64,000 bases of DNA from Hoyosella sp. YIM 151337 (GTDB taxonomy: Bacteria > Actinomycetota > Actinomycetes > Mycobacteriales > Mycobacteriaceae). Numbering within the stretch: the stretch's first letter is position 1; every line of letters starts with the position of its first letter. A model generated the notes under the pieces. It was not told the DNA's origin. It searched no databases and was given only the letters and a program-made list of their open reading frames with translations. The stretch spans positions 113,759 to 177,758 of the forward strand of contig NZ_JAPEIQ010000044.1 in the NCBI RefSeq assembly GCF_026041215.1, given 5' to 3'. This document shows positions 26,477-34,542 of this stretch, in pieces. The position numbers and the translations under genes were made by a program.

Positions 26477-27715
26477 ATGAGTACGACAGCGCACAGCGAC
26501 CTCGGCAGCATTGATCTGGCTGACCCACGGGTGTGGGACGGCGGCCCTCCCTATGCACTGTTCAAGCGATTGCAGCGCGAGGATCCGGTGCATTTCAGCC
26601 CGCAACGCTCAGCTCCGGAGGAGGGCGGATTTTGGTCGATCACACGGTTCGACGACGTTCGTGCCGTCAGCCGCGACCACAAGACGTTCTCATCGGAGAA
26701 ACGCGGAATCTTCCACTTCGACGACATCGGCGTCCCGCTCGACATTCAGCGGCTGCAAATGATTTCGATGGACCCGCCGCGCCATGACCGGCTCAAAGCG
26801 CTCGTCATCAAGGCCTTCACGCCACAGCGGGTCGCCGAACACGAAGCACACATCAGGCAGATCATCGGTCACGTGCTCGACGGTGTGGCGGATAAGAAAC
26901 AATTCGATCTTGTCGCAGAAGTCGCACGGCCGATACCGGCGCGTGTCATCGGATCGTTTCTCGGTACCCCACCGGAAGACGACGCCAAGCTGGTGTATTG
27001 GACGAACGTCTTTACCGCCTTCGAAGACCCCGCTATCCGTGAGCAATGGTCGGATACCGCGGCCATCGTCACGGAGGTCATCGAATACGTCAACGGGCTG
27101 ATCGAACAGCGTCGCCAGAATCCTCAGGATGACCTGATCACTGCCCTCATGAACGCTGAAGTCGACGGCGAGAAACTCAATGAGCTTGAGCTAGCGACGT
27201 TCTTCATCCTGCTGATGTCCGCTGGTAACGACTCGACCAGAGCCACCTACAGCGCCACCATGCTCGAACTGCTGCGCAACCCCGAGTTGCTCGCCCAGTT
27301 ACGCGAGAAGCCGGAACTGATCGACGCTGCGGTTGAGGAAGGGCTGCGCTGTTATCCCGCTTTCGCGTTCATGGCGAGAGCAGCGACCCGTGATGTCGAA
27401 ATGCACGGTAAGACGATCAAAGAAGGCGACCGCGTTCTGCTGTGGTATCTCGCATCGAACCGCGACGAAACAGCCTTCGACAACCCCGACACGTTCGACA
27501 TCACCCGGCCTGGACTCGCGGACAAGCACCAGGCGTTCGGCGGACGCGGACGCCACTTCTGCCTCGGCGCCAATCTGGCCCGCCTGGAACTGAAGCTGTG
27601 GATTGAGCAGACACTCAAGCGCTTCCCAGACCTCCAACTCGACGGCGAGCCCACACGTGTGCGTGCGCTGTTTCTGAACCAGTACAATTCGATTCCCGTT
27701 CGGCGGACGTCATGA
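26477..27715 (+). CDS. Cytochrome P450
   Basis: A 412-residue bacterial P450. The heme-binding loop FGGRGRHFCLGANLAR holds the Cys ligand at 362, ExxR is E288/R291, and the I-helix reads SAGNDSTR with Asp-Ser before the conserved Thr254. DPPRHDRLK near residue 99 is typical of soluble actinobacterial P450s. The ATG at 26477 has GCGAGG upstream and removes 55 unrelated N-terminal residues. It is coupled by ATGA to a reductase and then to a Rieske protein, so electrons probably come from those. Substrate unknown; the neighbourhood suggests an aromatic or lipid catabolite. Confidence 0.92.
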   Translation: MSTTAHSDLGSIDLADPRVWDGGPPYALFKRLQREDPVHFSPQRSAPEEGGFWSITRFDDVRAVSRDHKTFSSEKRGIFHFDDIGVPLDIQRLQMISMDPPRHDRLKALVIKAFTPQRVAEHEAHIRQIIGHVLDGVADKKQFDLVAEVARPIPARVIGSFLGTPPEDDAKLVYWTNVFTAFEDPAIREQWSDTAAIVTEVIEYVNGLIEQRRQNPQDDLITALMNAEVDGEKLNELELATFFILLMSAGNDSTRATYSATMLELLRNPELLAQLREKPELIDAAVEEGLRCYPAFAFMARAATRDVEMHGKTIKEGDRVLLWYLASNRDETAFDNPDTFDITRPGLADKHQAFGGRGRHFCLGANLARLELKLWIEQTLKRFPDLQLDGEPTRVRALFLNQYNSIPVRRTS

Positions 27716-28713
27716 CCGCTCCAAACGTGATTGCCGATTCACCCCAGCGCAGTAAAAGCGCGTACCGGGAAGTTGAGCTCGACCTCCAGGTCCGTAAGCG
27801 CGAGACGGTGGCGGAGGGCGTCGTCGTCCTCACCCTGGCGGACCCAGATGACGCGGACCTGCCTGATTGGTCGCCTGGCGCGCACATCGACCTGATGATG
27901 ACACCAACGCTCGTGCGCCAGTACTCGCTCTGCGGCGATACGTCCAACCGCAAAGAGTGGCAGGTCGGAGTGCTGCTCGATCCGGCCAGCCGTGGCGGTT
28001 CGCAGTTCGTCCATGACAGTTTGAGCGAAGGCGCCACAGTACGCGTTCGTGGTCCCCGTAACCATTTTCCATTCGTCAATTCGCGCAAGTACACGTTTAT
28101 TGCCGGAGGTATCGGGATCACCCCAATGGTGCCGATGATCGGTGCTGCCATCTCTACGGGCGCCGATTGGCGGCTGCTGTACGGCGGGCGTTCCCGGAAG
28201 ACAATGGCCTTCGTCGATGACCTCGAGAAGCACGGCGATCGTGTCGTCATCAGCCCTAAAGACGAGACGGGGCGCATCGACATCGCGGCGGAGCTGGCTG
28301 AAGCGCAGAACGACACCGTTGTCTACTGCTGCGGGCCTGAAGGCCTGCTCACTGCTGTTGAGAAGGCGTGCGATCACTGGCCTGCTGGAAGCCTGCAAGT
28401 GGAGCGTTTCGCGGCGAAAGCCGTGGAGCCCGCACCAGAGGGCGACGCACCCTTCGTTGTCGAATGCCAGCGCTCTGGGGTCACCGTGGATGTCCCGCCC
28501 GGCAAGACCATCTACGACGCTGTCGAGGCAGTCGGCGTTGATGTCCTCGGCTCGTGCATGGAAGGCGTCTGCGGCACCTGCGAATGCGACGTCCTGGAAG
28601 GGACCCCCGACCACCGCGACTCGGTCCTATCCGACGCCGAACGGGACAGCGGTGACACCATCCTGATCTGCGTTTCGCGATCCCGGTCCGAAAGGCTGGT
28701 GCTGGACCTATGA
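27712..28713 (+). CDS. VanB/phthalate-dioxygenase-reductase family oxidoreductase
   Basis: A 333-residue electron-transfer protein. The flavin-binding motif RQYSL is near residue 63, the nucleotide-binding segment GGIGITPMVPMIGA near 130, CCGPEGLL near 205, and a C-terminal plant-type 2Fe-2S domain has cysteines in CMEGVCGTC plus a distal Cys near residue 323. It carries electrons from NAD(P)H through a flavin to the iron-sulfur cluster and on to an oxygenase. The ATG overlaps the P450 stop and its own stop overlaps the Rieske start, so all three should be made together. Confidence 0.92.
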   Translation: MTAPNVIADSPQRSKSAYREVELDLQVRKRETVAEGVVVLTLADPDDADLPDWSPGAHIDLMMTPTLVRQYSLCGDTSNRKEWQVGVLLDPASRGGSQFVHDSLSEGATVRVRGPRNHFPFVNSRKYTFIAGGIGITPMVPMIGAAISTGADWRLLYGGRSRKTMAFVDDLEKHGDRVVISPKDETGRIDIAAELAEAQNDTVVYCCGPEGLLTAVEKACDHWPAGSLQVERFAAKAVEPAPEGDAPFVVECQRSGVTVDVPPGKTIYDAVEAVGVDVLGSCMEGVCGTCECDVLEGTPDHRDSVLSDAERDSGDTILICVSRSRSERLVLDL

Positions 28714-29741
28714 AAACCAACTACCCCTTCAACTGCTGGTACGTCGCCGCGACGAGCGCGGAGGTGACGCGTGGAAATTTGCTGGCACGGCGGCTACTGG
28801 ACAAACCCGTAGTGCTGTACCGGAGCGCCACAGGGGCGGTTGTCGCTCTCGAGGACCGTTGTCTCCACCGCGCCTATCCGCTGTCTGAAGGTCGTTGCGA
28901 AGGCGACCGCATCGTGTGCGGCTACCACGGTTTCACTTACGACCCTGATGGCCGACTGGTCGGCGTGCCCTCTCAAACGAATGTTCCGCGCGGCGCGCGG
29001 CTGACAAAGTATCAAGTGCAAGAAAGGTCTGGGTTCGTCTGGATCTGGCTGGGTGACCCGGGCGCGGCCAGCTTGCGCCCACCGCCTCGAATGCCGTGGT
29101 CGGCCGACGGCGAGGGATGGACCTCATCAGTCGAGGCGCTGCCCGTACAGGCGAATTACCTGCTGCTGCACGAACACTATCTCGACCTGACAAACGTCTT
29201 CTCGATGTACCCCGAGGCCGCGCCGCCGGATATCCACACACTGCCTCCGCTTGAGGAAGTCGAAGTTTCCGAAATGTCAGTGTCGCACTCACGCCTGACG
29301 GCTCCGACCCGGCCAGCGGAATGGGAATTGAAGGTCGCGCAACTCGCCGCCAGCACTGCGCTGCCCCGTCTTGAAGAAGGGTCGTTCGTGTCCCCCGCGC
29401 TGCACGTGCAGCGCTACGTTATCGATCCCTCGGGCGCAACGCCGTACACACTTATCCGGATTCAGGGCTTCACACCTGAAAGCCCCACTGCGACACACGT
29501 GTTCCTGCGTATCCAGCGTGACTACGCCCGCGGTGACGACGGTGTCACAGAGTACTTGCGAACAATGTTCCACGAGATGGCGATGCGTGACACCGCCGTC
29601 CTGGAGAAAATTCAGATGCGGCATGCCGAGGATCTTCAGGCCGGAATGGCACCCCGGCGCGACCTCAACGTGAAAGCGGATCGCGCTGCGGTACGGGCCC
29701 GCCAGATCGCCCTGCATGCACACGGTGGGCGGCAGAGTTGA
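28710..29741 (+). CDS. Rieske 2Fe-2S protein lacking canonical mononuclear-iron histidines
   Basis: A 343-residue protein of the VanA-like ring-hydroxylating oxygenase family. The Rieske cluster ligands are intact: Cys51-x-His53 and Cys70-x2-His73. The catalytic domain begins as expected (LLLHEHYLDLTN), but the two His of the usual D-x2-H-x4-H site are replaced, by Asn162 and Tyr167. Without them a mononuclear Fe(II) site is unlikely, so oxygenase activity is doubtful. Length is normal. As third gene of the coupled P450-reductase-Rieske operon, it may pass electrons to the P450 instead; this is inference. Confidence 0.85.
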   Translation: MKTNYPFNCWYVAATSAEVTRGNLLARRLLDKPVVLYRSATGAVVALEDRCLHRAYPLSEGRCEGDRIVCGYHGFTYDPDGRLVGVPSQTNVPRGARLTKYQVQERSGFVWIWLGDPGAASLRPPPRMPWSADGEGWTSSVEALPVQANYLLLHEHYLDLTNVFSMYPEAAPPDIHTLPPLEEVEVSEMSVSHSRLTAPTRPAEWELKVAQLAASTALPRLEEGSFVSPALHVQRYVIDPSGATPYTLIRIQGFTPESPTATHVFLRIQRDYARGDDGVTEYLRTMFHEMAMRDTAVLEKIQMRHAEDLQAGMAPRRDLNVKADRAAVRARQIALHAHGGRQS

Positions 29742-29857
29742 CACAGCGTGAGGCGGTCGAGCGAGTAGTGCAGGCCGACGAGGTCGCCCTACTCGATCGC
29801 CACGTGGTCACGTTGCCCGACGATGCACGGGAAGTATCAACCCCATACTCAGAGTGA
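29738..29857 (+). CDS. Possible small ORF coupled to the Rieske gene
   Basis: A TTG start overlapping the Rieske stop (TTGA) opens a 39-residue frame with protein-like composition (Glu, Val, Asp and Leu-rich, GC-rich third positions) and no rare-residue runs. It ends just inside the convergent vapC gene. It could be the stump of a fourth operon gene truncated when vapBC arrived, or chance. No family recognised. Confidence 0.3.
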   Translation: MTQREAVERVVQADEVALLDRHVVTLPDDAREVSTPYSE

Positions 29858-30250
29858 AAACTCCGCCACGACCACATCGGTGTGCGTGAAGTCGTCCCCC
29901 TTGAACAACAGTGGCTCGCCCGCTGAGATGGCTAGCGCGTAAGCGAAGCAGTCTCCAAAGTTGAGTTGTGCTGGATGACCGCTCCCCTTACCGAAATCTC
30001 GATACGCCTCGCGAGCGACGCCCGCGTGCTCAACGGTGACGGCGACCAATTCCAGGCCAAGAGCGTCAACAAGCTCATTGAAGCGTCGCGTGACCACGGG
30101 GTCCGGTTGCCGGTCAATCTTGATCGCCACTTCGAGATAGTTCACAACAGACATGCGGAGCCTATCGGCCGATGCAAGAGCGCGAACAAATGCGGCACGC
30201 TCGGGCTCATTTTTCAGAATTGCGAGCAATGCTGATGCGTCAACGATCAC
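29849..30250 (-). CDS. vapC: VapC-type PIN-domain toxin
   Basis: A 133-residue PIN-domain ribonuclease. The acidic active-site residues are Asp4, Glu40, Asp100 (FGDCFAYALA) and Asp119 (KGDD). VapC toxins cleave specific RNAs, often tRNA or rRNA, and are held inactive by VapB. The GTG start overlaps the vapB stop (GTGA at 30250-30247), the usual tight pairing. Length is normal and all catalytic residues are present, so the toxin should be active. Confidence 0.93.
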   Translation of the reverse strand: MIVDASALLAILKNEPERAAFVRALASADRLRMSVVNYLEVAIKIDRQPDPVVTRRFNELVDALGLELVAVTVEHAGVAREAYRDFGKGSGHPAQLNFGDCFAYALAISAGEPLLFKGDDFTHTDVVVAEFSL

Positions 30251-30510
30251 TCCGGCAGCCCTGACTGATCGTAGAGGTCGTCAGTAATCAGCATTTCACG
30301 GTCTTGATCGGACAGCCGGGCATCGATGTCCTGCAGTATTACGTCGATACGTTGCACTTTCCCCCTTGCGGCATGCTCGTCCTCATCGCCGAGTCGTTCC
30401 AGAAGAAGCCGCAAAGCTTCCTCGATGACACTCGTTTGAGATCGCCCCGTCCGCGCGGCAGCTTCACGCGCAAGAGCGTGCACGCGCTCATTTTTTATAT
30501 TTAACCCCAT
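30247..30510 (-). CDS. vapB: VapB-type antitoxin
   Basis: An 87-residue protein with an N-terminal DNA-binding segment (LNIKNERVHALAREAAARTG) of the Rv0623-like VapB type and an acidic C-terminal tail that would wrap around VapC. The ATG at 30510 is chosen because GGGAGGA lies ten bases upstream; an alternative ATG at 30519 is directly against that tract. Very likely autoregulated with VapC through the inverted repeats at 30512-30546. Confidence 0.9.
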   Translation of the reverse strand: MGLNIKNERVHALAREAAARTGRSQTSVIEEALRLLLERLGDEDEHAARGKVQRIDVILQDIDARLSDQDREMLITDDLYDQSGLPE

Positions 30511-30511
30511 A

Positions 30512-30546
30512 TCTACCATTCCTCCCTTGCATGGTAGAAGTCTACC
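30512..30546. promoter_or_regulatory. vapBC operator: TCTACC/GGTAGA repeats
   Basis: Three half-sites occur in 35 bases: TCTACCAT at 30512-30519, its exact reverse complement ATGGTAGA at 30531-30538, and TCTACC at 30541-30546, which pairs with the preceding GGTAGA across two bases. The sites flank the vapB ribosome binding site, fitting VapB/VapBC autoregulation by conditional cooperativity. Confidence 0.6.
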
Positions 30547-30645
30547 TTGCTGTGGATCATAGCGCCCGCCGCGGAAGCGCGTCGACGACCCGAACCGGAA
30601 GCTGCTCAAGAGCACGCGCGTCCTCGCTGCAATGAGTGACCCCAA

Positions 30646-31278
30646 TCAGTCGATGAGACGATTCCTCATGGCGTACTGAACCAAAGCAGCATTGCCGTCC
30701 AGGCCCATCTTCTTGAGCAGTCGCGATCGGTAAGTACTGACGGTTTTGATGCTGATATGCATTTCCTGTGCGATTGCCGTCAGACTCACGCCGTTGGCAA
30801 TTTTGATCATGACCGCGTATTCACGTTCAGACAGTTGGAGGTGGCGATCCTCACCCTGAAGAGAATCGAGCTTCTCCAGCATTTGTTCTGCAACCTCTGG
30901 TGTGATGTACCGGCCACCCTCGACGACTTTGTGGATCGCCTCGAGCAGGAGTTCAGCGTCCATATCTTTGGACACGTAGCCGCGCGCTCCGGCCTCGAAG
31001 GCACGGATCGCGTACTGCTTCGCGGAGTACATGCTCAGCACGATGACTGGTAGCTGTGGATCCAGGCGCTGGAGGGACGGTAATAACTCGATGCCGCTCC
31101 GCACTGGAAGGTTGATGTCGAGCAGCACGACGTCAAAAGAGCGTTCGCGCAATAGCCGGAGGGCTGACGCGCCGTCGTCTGCCTGCGCGACAGTGCGAAT
31201 GCGTCGATCCTCCTCGAGGAGGCGCATGAGTCCGGCGCGGAAGATCGTGTGGTCGTCCACCAACAGAACGTCGATCAT
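30646..31278 (-). CDS. NarL/LuxR-type response regulator
   Basis: A 210-residue response regulator. The receiver has the acidic pocket VDDH (Asp8, Asp9), the phosphorylation site Asp54 (VLLDINLP) and Lys near position 104; the C-terminal LuxR helix-turn-helix is the segment LTAIAQEMHISIKTVSTY. The ATG at 31278 has AGGGA upstream; longer versions add an unconserved tail. It is divergent from the acyl-CoA dehydrogenase genes, and the likely partner kinase lies beyond them at 34543-35631. Confidence 0.9.
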   Translation of the reverse strand: MIDVLLVDDHTIFRAGLMRLLEEDRRIRTVAQADDGASALRLLRERSFDVVLLDINLPVRSGIELLPSLQRLDPQLPVIVLSMYSAKQYAIRAFEAGARGYVSKDMDAELLLEAIHKVVEGGRYITPEVAEQMLEKLDSLQGEDRHLQLSEREYAVMIKIANGVSLTAIAQEMHISIKTVSTYRSRLLKKMGLDGNAALVQYAMRNRLID

Positions 31279-31491
31279 GAGTCCCTGAATCTTTCGCTGT
31301 CTGACGTTGGCCGCCGTGGCTGGCACGGGCGCCGGGGTACAGCCCATTTGACCACGGTAACGCTCCTCAGTCGCGGCGCTGCTGCGTGGGATTTTTCTGA
31401 CACCGATCACCGCGCAATTCCGACTGCCCCGGGAGCGAGTGCTTAGCAGAATGCACGTAATCAGTCAGCTTGCGGAAGGTAGCACTAGCAG

Positions 31492-33270
31492 ATGACATAT
31501 TCACCACCGATTCGCGAGATGCAGTTTGCACTGCACGAAGTGGTCGACGCAACGTCAGTTCTCCGTGCAGCGGGCATCGAGATCGACGCCGAGACGATCG
31601 ACGGTGTCCTCGAAGGCGCGGGCGACTTTTGTGCACGGGTTATTGCGCCGCTGAACGCCTCGGGCGATCGACAGGGCTGCCGGCGCGACGGTGACAGCGT
31701 CATCACGCCCGATGGCTTCAAGACGGCATACGAGAAGTTCGTGGCCGGCGGATGGCCGGGCGTGGACTGTGAGGAGCGTGACGGGGGCGGTGGTTTGCCG
31801 TCGATGATCGGCTCCGCGATCAAAGAGATGCTGGCATCAGCGAACCCGTCGTGGGCGCTGTATACGAGCCTCTCCACAGCGGCCTACCGGTGTTTGAACG
31901 CGAACGCCTCCGAAGGGTTGCGGAAGCGGTATCTGCCGCAACTGGCTTCGGGCCGGTGGACCGGCACGATGTGTCTGACCGAAGAACATTGCGGGACCGA
32001 TTTGGGGATGCTGCGCACACGCGCGGTTCCCGCGGAGGATGACTCATTCAGGCTGACCGGAACCAAGATCTTCATAACCTCCGGCGAGCACGACCTCGCG
32101 GAGAACATCGTCCATCTCGTCCTCGCACGGACCCCGGATGCACCTGCGGGCACCCGAGGTATCAGCCTGTTCGCGGTGCCAAAGCGGCACGTCGACAAGG
32201 ACGGCACCGTGGGTGCGCGCAATGGCGTGTTTTGCGATGCCATCGAGGAAAAGATGGGTTTACACGGCAGTGCTACCTGCGTCTTGAGGTTCGACAATGC
32301 TGTGGGCCACCTTGTCGGCGAACTCAACAAGGGCTTGGCCGCAATGTTCGTGATGATGAACAGCGCCCGGTTGGGCACCGGTTTGCAGGCACTCGGGGTA
32401 AGCGAGTTGGCCGGCCAAATGGCGTTGACGTACGCGCGAGAACGACTCCAGTCGCGTGCACCCACATCGCTGCAGGACCCAGCAATGCCGGCCGATCCGA
32501 TCATCAATCAGCCCGACGTTCGGCGGATGCTGCTGACGCAAGCAGCATGGACCAACGGTGGTCGGATGCTTCTCTACTGGCTGGCGCTGCATGTCGACGT
32601 ACGCAAGAAGTCCAGCGATCCTGCAGCCCGCCAATGCGCGGACGACATTCTCTCGCTCCTGACCCCGATGGCCAAAGCGTTCATGTCGGATCGGGCGGTT
32701 GAGGTGGCCTCCCTTGCCATGCAAGTGCATGGCGGTGCAGGCTACGTCACAGACTATGGTGTCGAACAAACACTGCGCGATGCGCGAATTCTCCCAATCT
32801 ATGAGGGCACCAACGGAGTTCAGGCCTACGACCTCCTCGCGCGCAAGGTGTTAGGTGATGACGGCCGCAGGCTGGCCGGCCTGTTGAGTACCGTTCGCGA
32901 GTTCACCGGTGAGGCAGGTATCCATCCGGAAACCAAGCCGTTCCGCGCCACCCTGGCAAAGCTATGCGATGACGTCGAGGACCTCAGCGCTGACCTCGCA
33001 GAATGGTCAAAGAATGACGACCTCCGGATTGGCACCAGCGCAGCCGACTTCCTCGAACTCATCGGGTATTGGATGGTCGCCTACTTTTGGGCCCGGGCCG
33101 CTGCCGTCGTTCACGCTCTCGCGGATGACGCCACACCGTTTCACCACCAGCAGCTGGCACTCGCACGCTTCTACTTCGACAAGCTGCTGCCGAACACTGC
33201 GGCGATTGCCGCGCGCGCCCGCTCGTCCACAGCAACGCTGATGGATCCCGCTGCGATCTTCGCTCGCTGA
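31492..33270 (+). CDS. Acyl-CoA dehydrogenase, large (FadE5-like)
   Basis: A 592-residue acyl-CoA dehydrogenase. FAD- and substrate-binding signatures are CLTEEHCGTDLGMLRT near residue 162, KIFITSGEHD, and QVHGGAGYVTDYGVEQTLRDARILPIYEGTNGVQ near 413-440, holding the catalytic Glu (YEGT). The large size with an extra C-terminal domain places it with FadE5/AidB-like enzymes acting on long or aromatic acyl-CoAs. A second, classical acyl-CoA dehydrogenase gene follows 51 bases downstream. Oxidises the alpha-beta bond of an acyl-CoA; chain preference unknown. Confidence 0.92.
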   Translation: MTYSPPIREMQFALHEVVDATSVLRAAGIEIDAETIDGVLEGAGDFCARVIAPLNASGDRQGCRRDGDSVITPDGFKTAYEKFVAGGWPGVDCEERDGGGGLPSMIGSAIKEMLASANPSWALYTSLSTAAYRCLNANASEGLRKRYLPQLASGRWTGTMCLTEEHCGTDLGMLRTRAVPAEDDSFRLTGTKIFITSGEHDLAENIVHLVLARTPDAPAGTRGISLFAVPKRHVDKDGTVGARNGVFCDAIEEKMGLHGSATCVLRFDNAVGHLVGELNKGLAAMFVMMNSARLGTGLQALGVSELAGQMALTYARERLQSRAPTSLQDPAMPADPIINQPDVRRMLLTQAAWTNGGRMLLYWLALHVDVRKKSSDPAARQCADDILSLLTPMAKAFMSDRAVEVASLAMQVHGGAGYVTDYGVEQTLRDARILPIYEGTNGVQAYDLLARKVLGDDGRRLAGLLSTVREFTGEAGIHPETKPFRATLAKLCDDVEDLSADLAEWSKNDDLRIGTSAADFLELIGYWMVAYFWARAAAVVHALADDATPFHHQQLALARFYFDKLLPNTAAIAARARSSTATLMDPAAIFAR

Positions 33271-33321
33271 CGCAGGTTCAGGCCCGACAAGCTTGCTACT
33301 CCACACCCCTAGGAGAACCAC

Positions 33322-34503
33322 ATGATCCACGCGGCCGGAGTCCCCGACGATGTCCTCGCCGACGTCGTCAAACAAATCACGCATTTCGTGCGCACGAAGG
33401 TCGTTCCGCGGGAGAACGAAATCATGACCACGGACGCTATCCCCGACGATCTGCGCGCCCTCGCGGCCGAGATGGGGTTATTCGGGTACGCACTGCCCGA
33501 GGAGTGGGGCGGCCTCGGGCTCAACCTCGTCGGCGACGTCGAAGTCGCGATGGAACTGGGCTACACGACCCTGTCGTTGCGCTCACTTTTCGGCACCAAT
33601 AACGGCATCGCCGGCCAGGTGCTCGTCGGCTTCGGCACCGACGAGCAGCGTGCACGATGGCTGCCGCGAATGGCAGCAGGCGGCGTGGTCGCCTCGTTTG
33701 CACTTACAGAACCCGGTGCGGGCTCCAACCCCGCTGGGCTCACCACCACCGCAACATCGATCGGTGACGAGTGGATCATCAACGGCAGCAAGAGGTTTAT
33801 CACCAACGCACCCATCGCAGACCTATTCGTAGTTTTTGCGCGCACCAAGCCGACCGGCCAGGACGACAACGGGATCGCGGTCTTCCTCGTGCCAGCTGAC
33901 TCCGACGGTGTCCACGTCGGGCACAAGGACGCGAAAATGGGACAGCAAGGCGCTGGCACAGCTGATGTCACGTTCACTGATGTCCATGTCGGAGCTGATG
34001 CCCTGGTGGGTGGGGATGCTGCGATTGGCTATCGTGCCGCGATGGCATCCCTCGCGCGCGGGCGAGTGCACATTGCCGCGCTCTCCGTCGGACAGGCGCA
34101 GCGCGCACTCGACGAATCCGTCGAATACGCCGCTCACTCCACCCAGGGCGGCACACCCATCGGCGAGTTTCAGTTAGTGCAGGCGATGCTGGCCGATCAG
34201 CAAACTGGCGTCATGGCCGGGCGGTCACTCGTACGTGAAGCAGCGCGCAGTTGGGTTGACAACACCGACCGCCGAATCGCACCGTCGGCGGCCAAACTTT
34301 TCTGCACCGAGATGGCCGGGAAAGTCGCGGACCTCGCAGTGCAAATTCACGGCGGAACGGGATATATGAGAGAAGTTCCGGTCGAGCGGATCTACCGTGA
34401 CGTCAGGTTGTTGCGCCTCTACGAGGGCACCAGCGAGATTCAGCGACTCATCATCGGACGTGGCCTCATGCGAACGGCATCGGCAGCGAGCGCACCGGCA
34501 TGA
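33322..34503 (+). CDS. Acyl-CoA dehydrogenase
   Basis: A 393-residue classical acyl-CoA dehydrogenase with signatures FALTEPGAGSNPAGLTTTA near residue 128, QVHGG-like QIHGGTGYMREVPVERIYRDVR and the catalytic Glu in YEGTSEIQ near residue 372. AGGAGA lies ten bases upstream of the ATG. It follows the larger dehydrogenase and precedes a PAS histidine kinase by 39 bases, so all may be co-transcribed. Normal length. Probably works in beta-oxidation of a particular acyl-CoA. Confidence 0.93.
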   Translation: MIHAAGVPDDVLADVVKQITHFVRTKVVPRENEIMTTDAIPDDLRALAAEMGLFGYALPEEWGGLGLNLVGDVEVAMELGYTTLSLRSLFGTNNGIAGQVLVGFGTDEQRARWLPRMAAGGVVASFALTEPGAGSNPAGLTTTATSIGDEWIINGSKRFITNAPIADLFVVFARTKPTGQDDNGIAVFLVPADSDGVHVGHKDAKMGQQGAGTADVTFTDVHVGADALVGGDAAIGYRAAMASLARGRVHIAALSVGQAQRALDESVEYAAHSTQGGTPIGEFQLVQAMLADQQTGVMAGRSLVREAARSWVDNTDRRIAPSAAKLFCTEMAGKVADLAVQIHGGTGYMREVPVERIYRDVRLLRLYEGTSEIQRLIIGRGLMRTASAASAPA

Positions 34504-34542
34504 TCTCATGGTGAGGATTCCGCCGCGCCAAGGGAGGTGACC

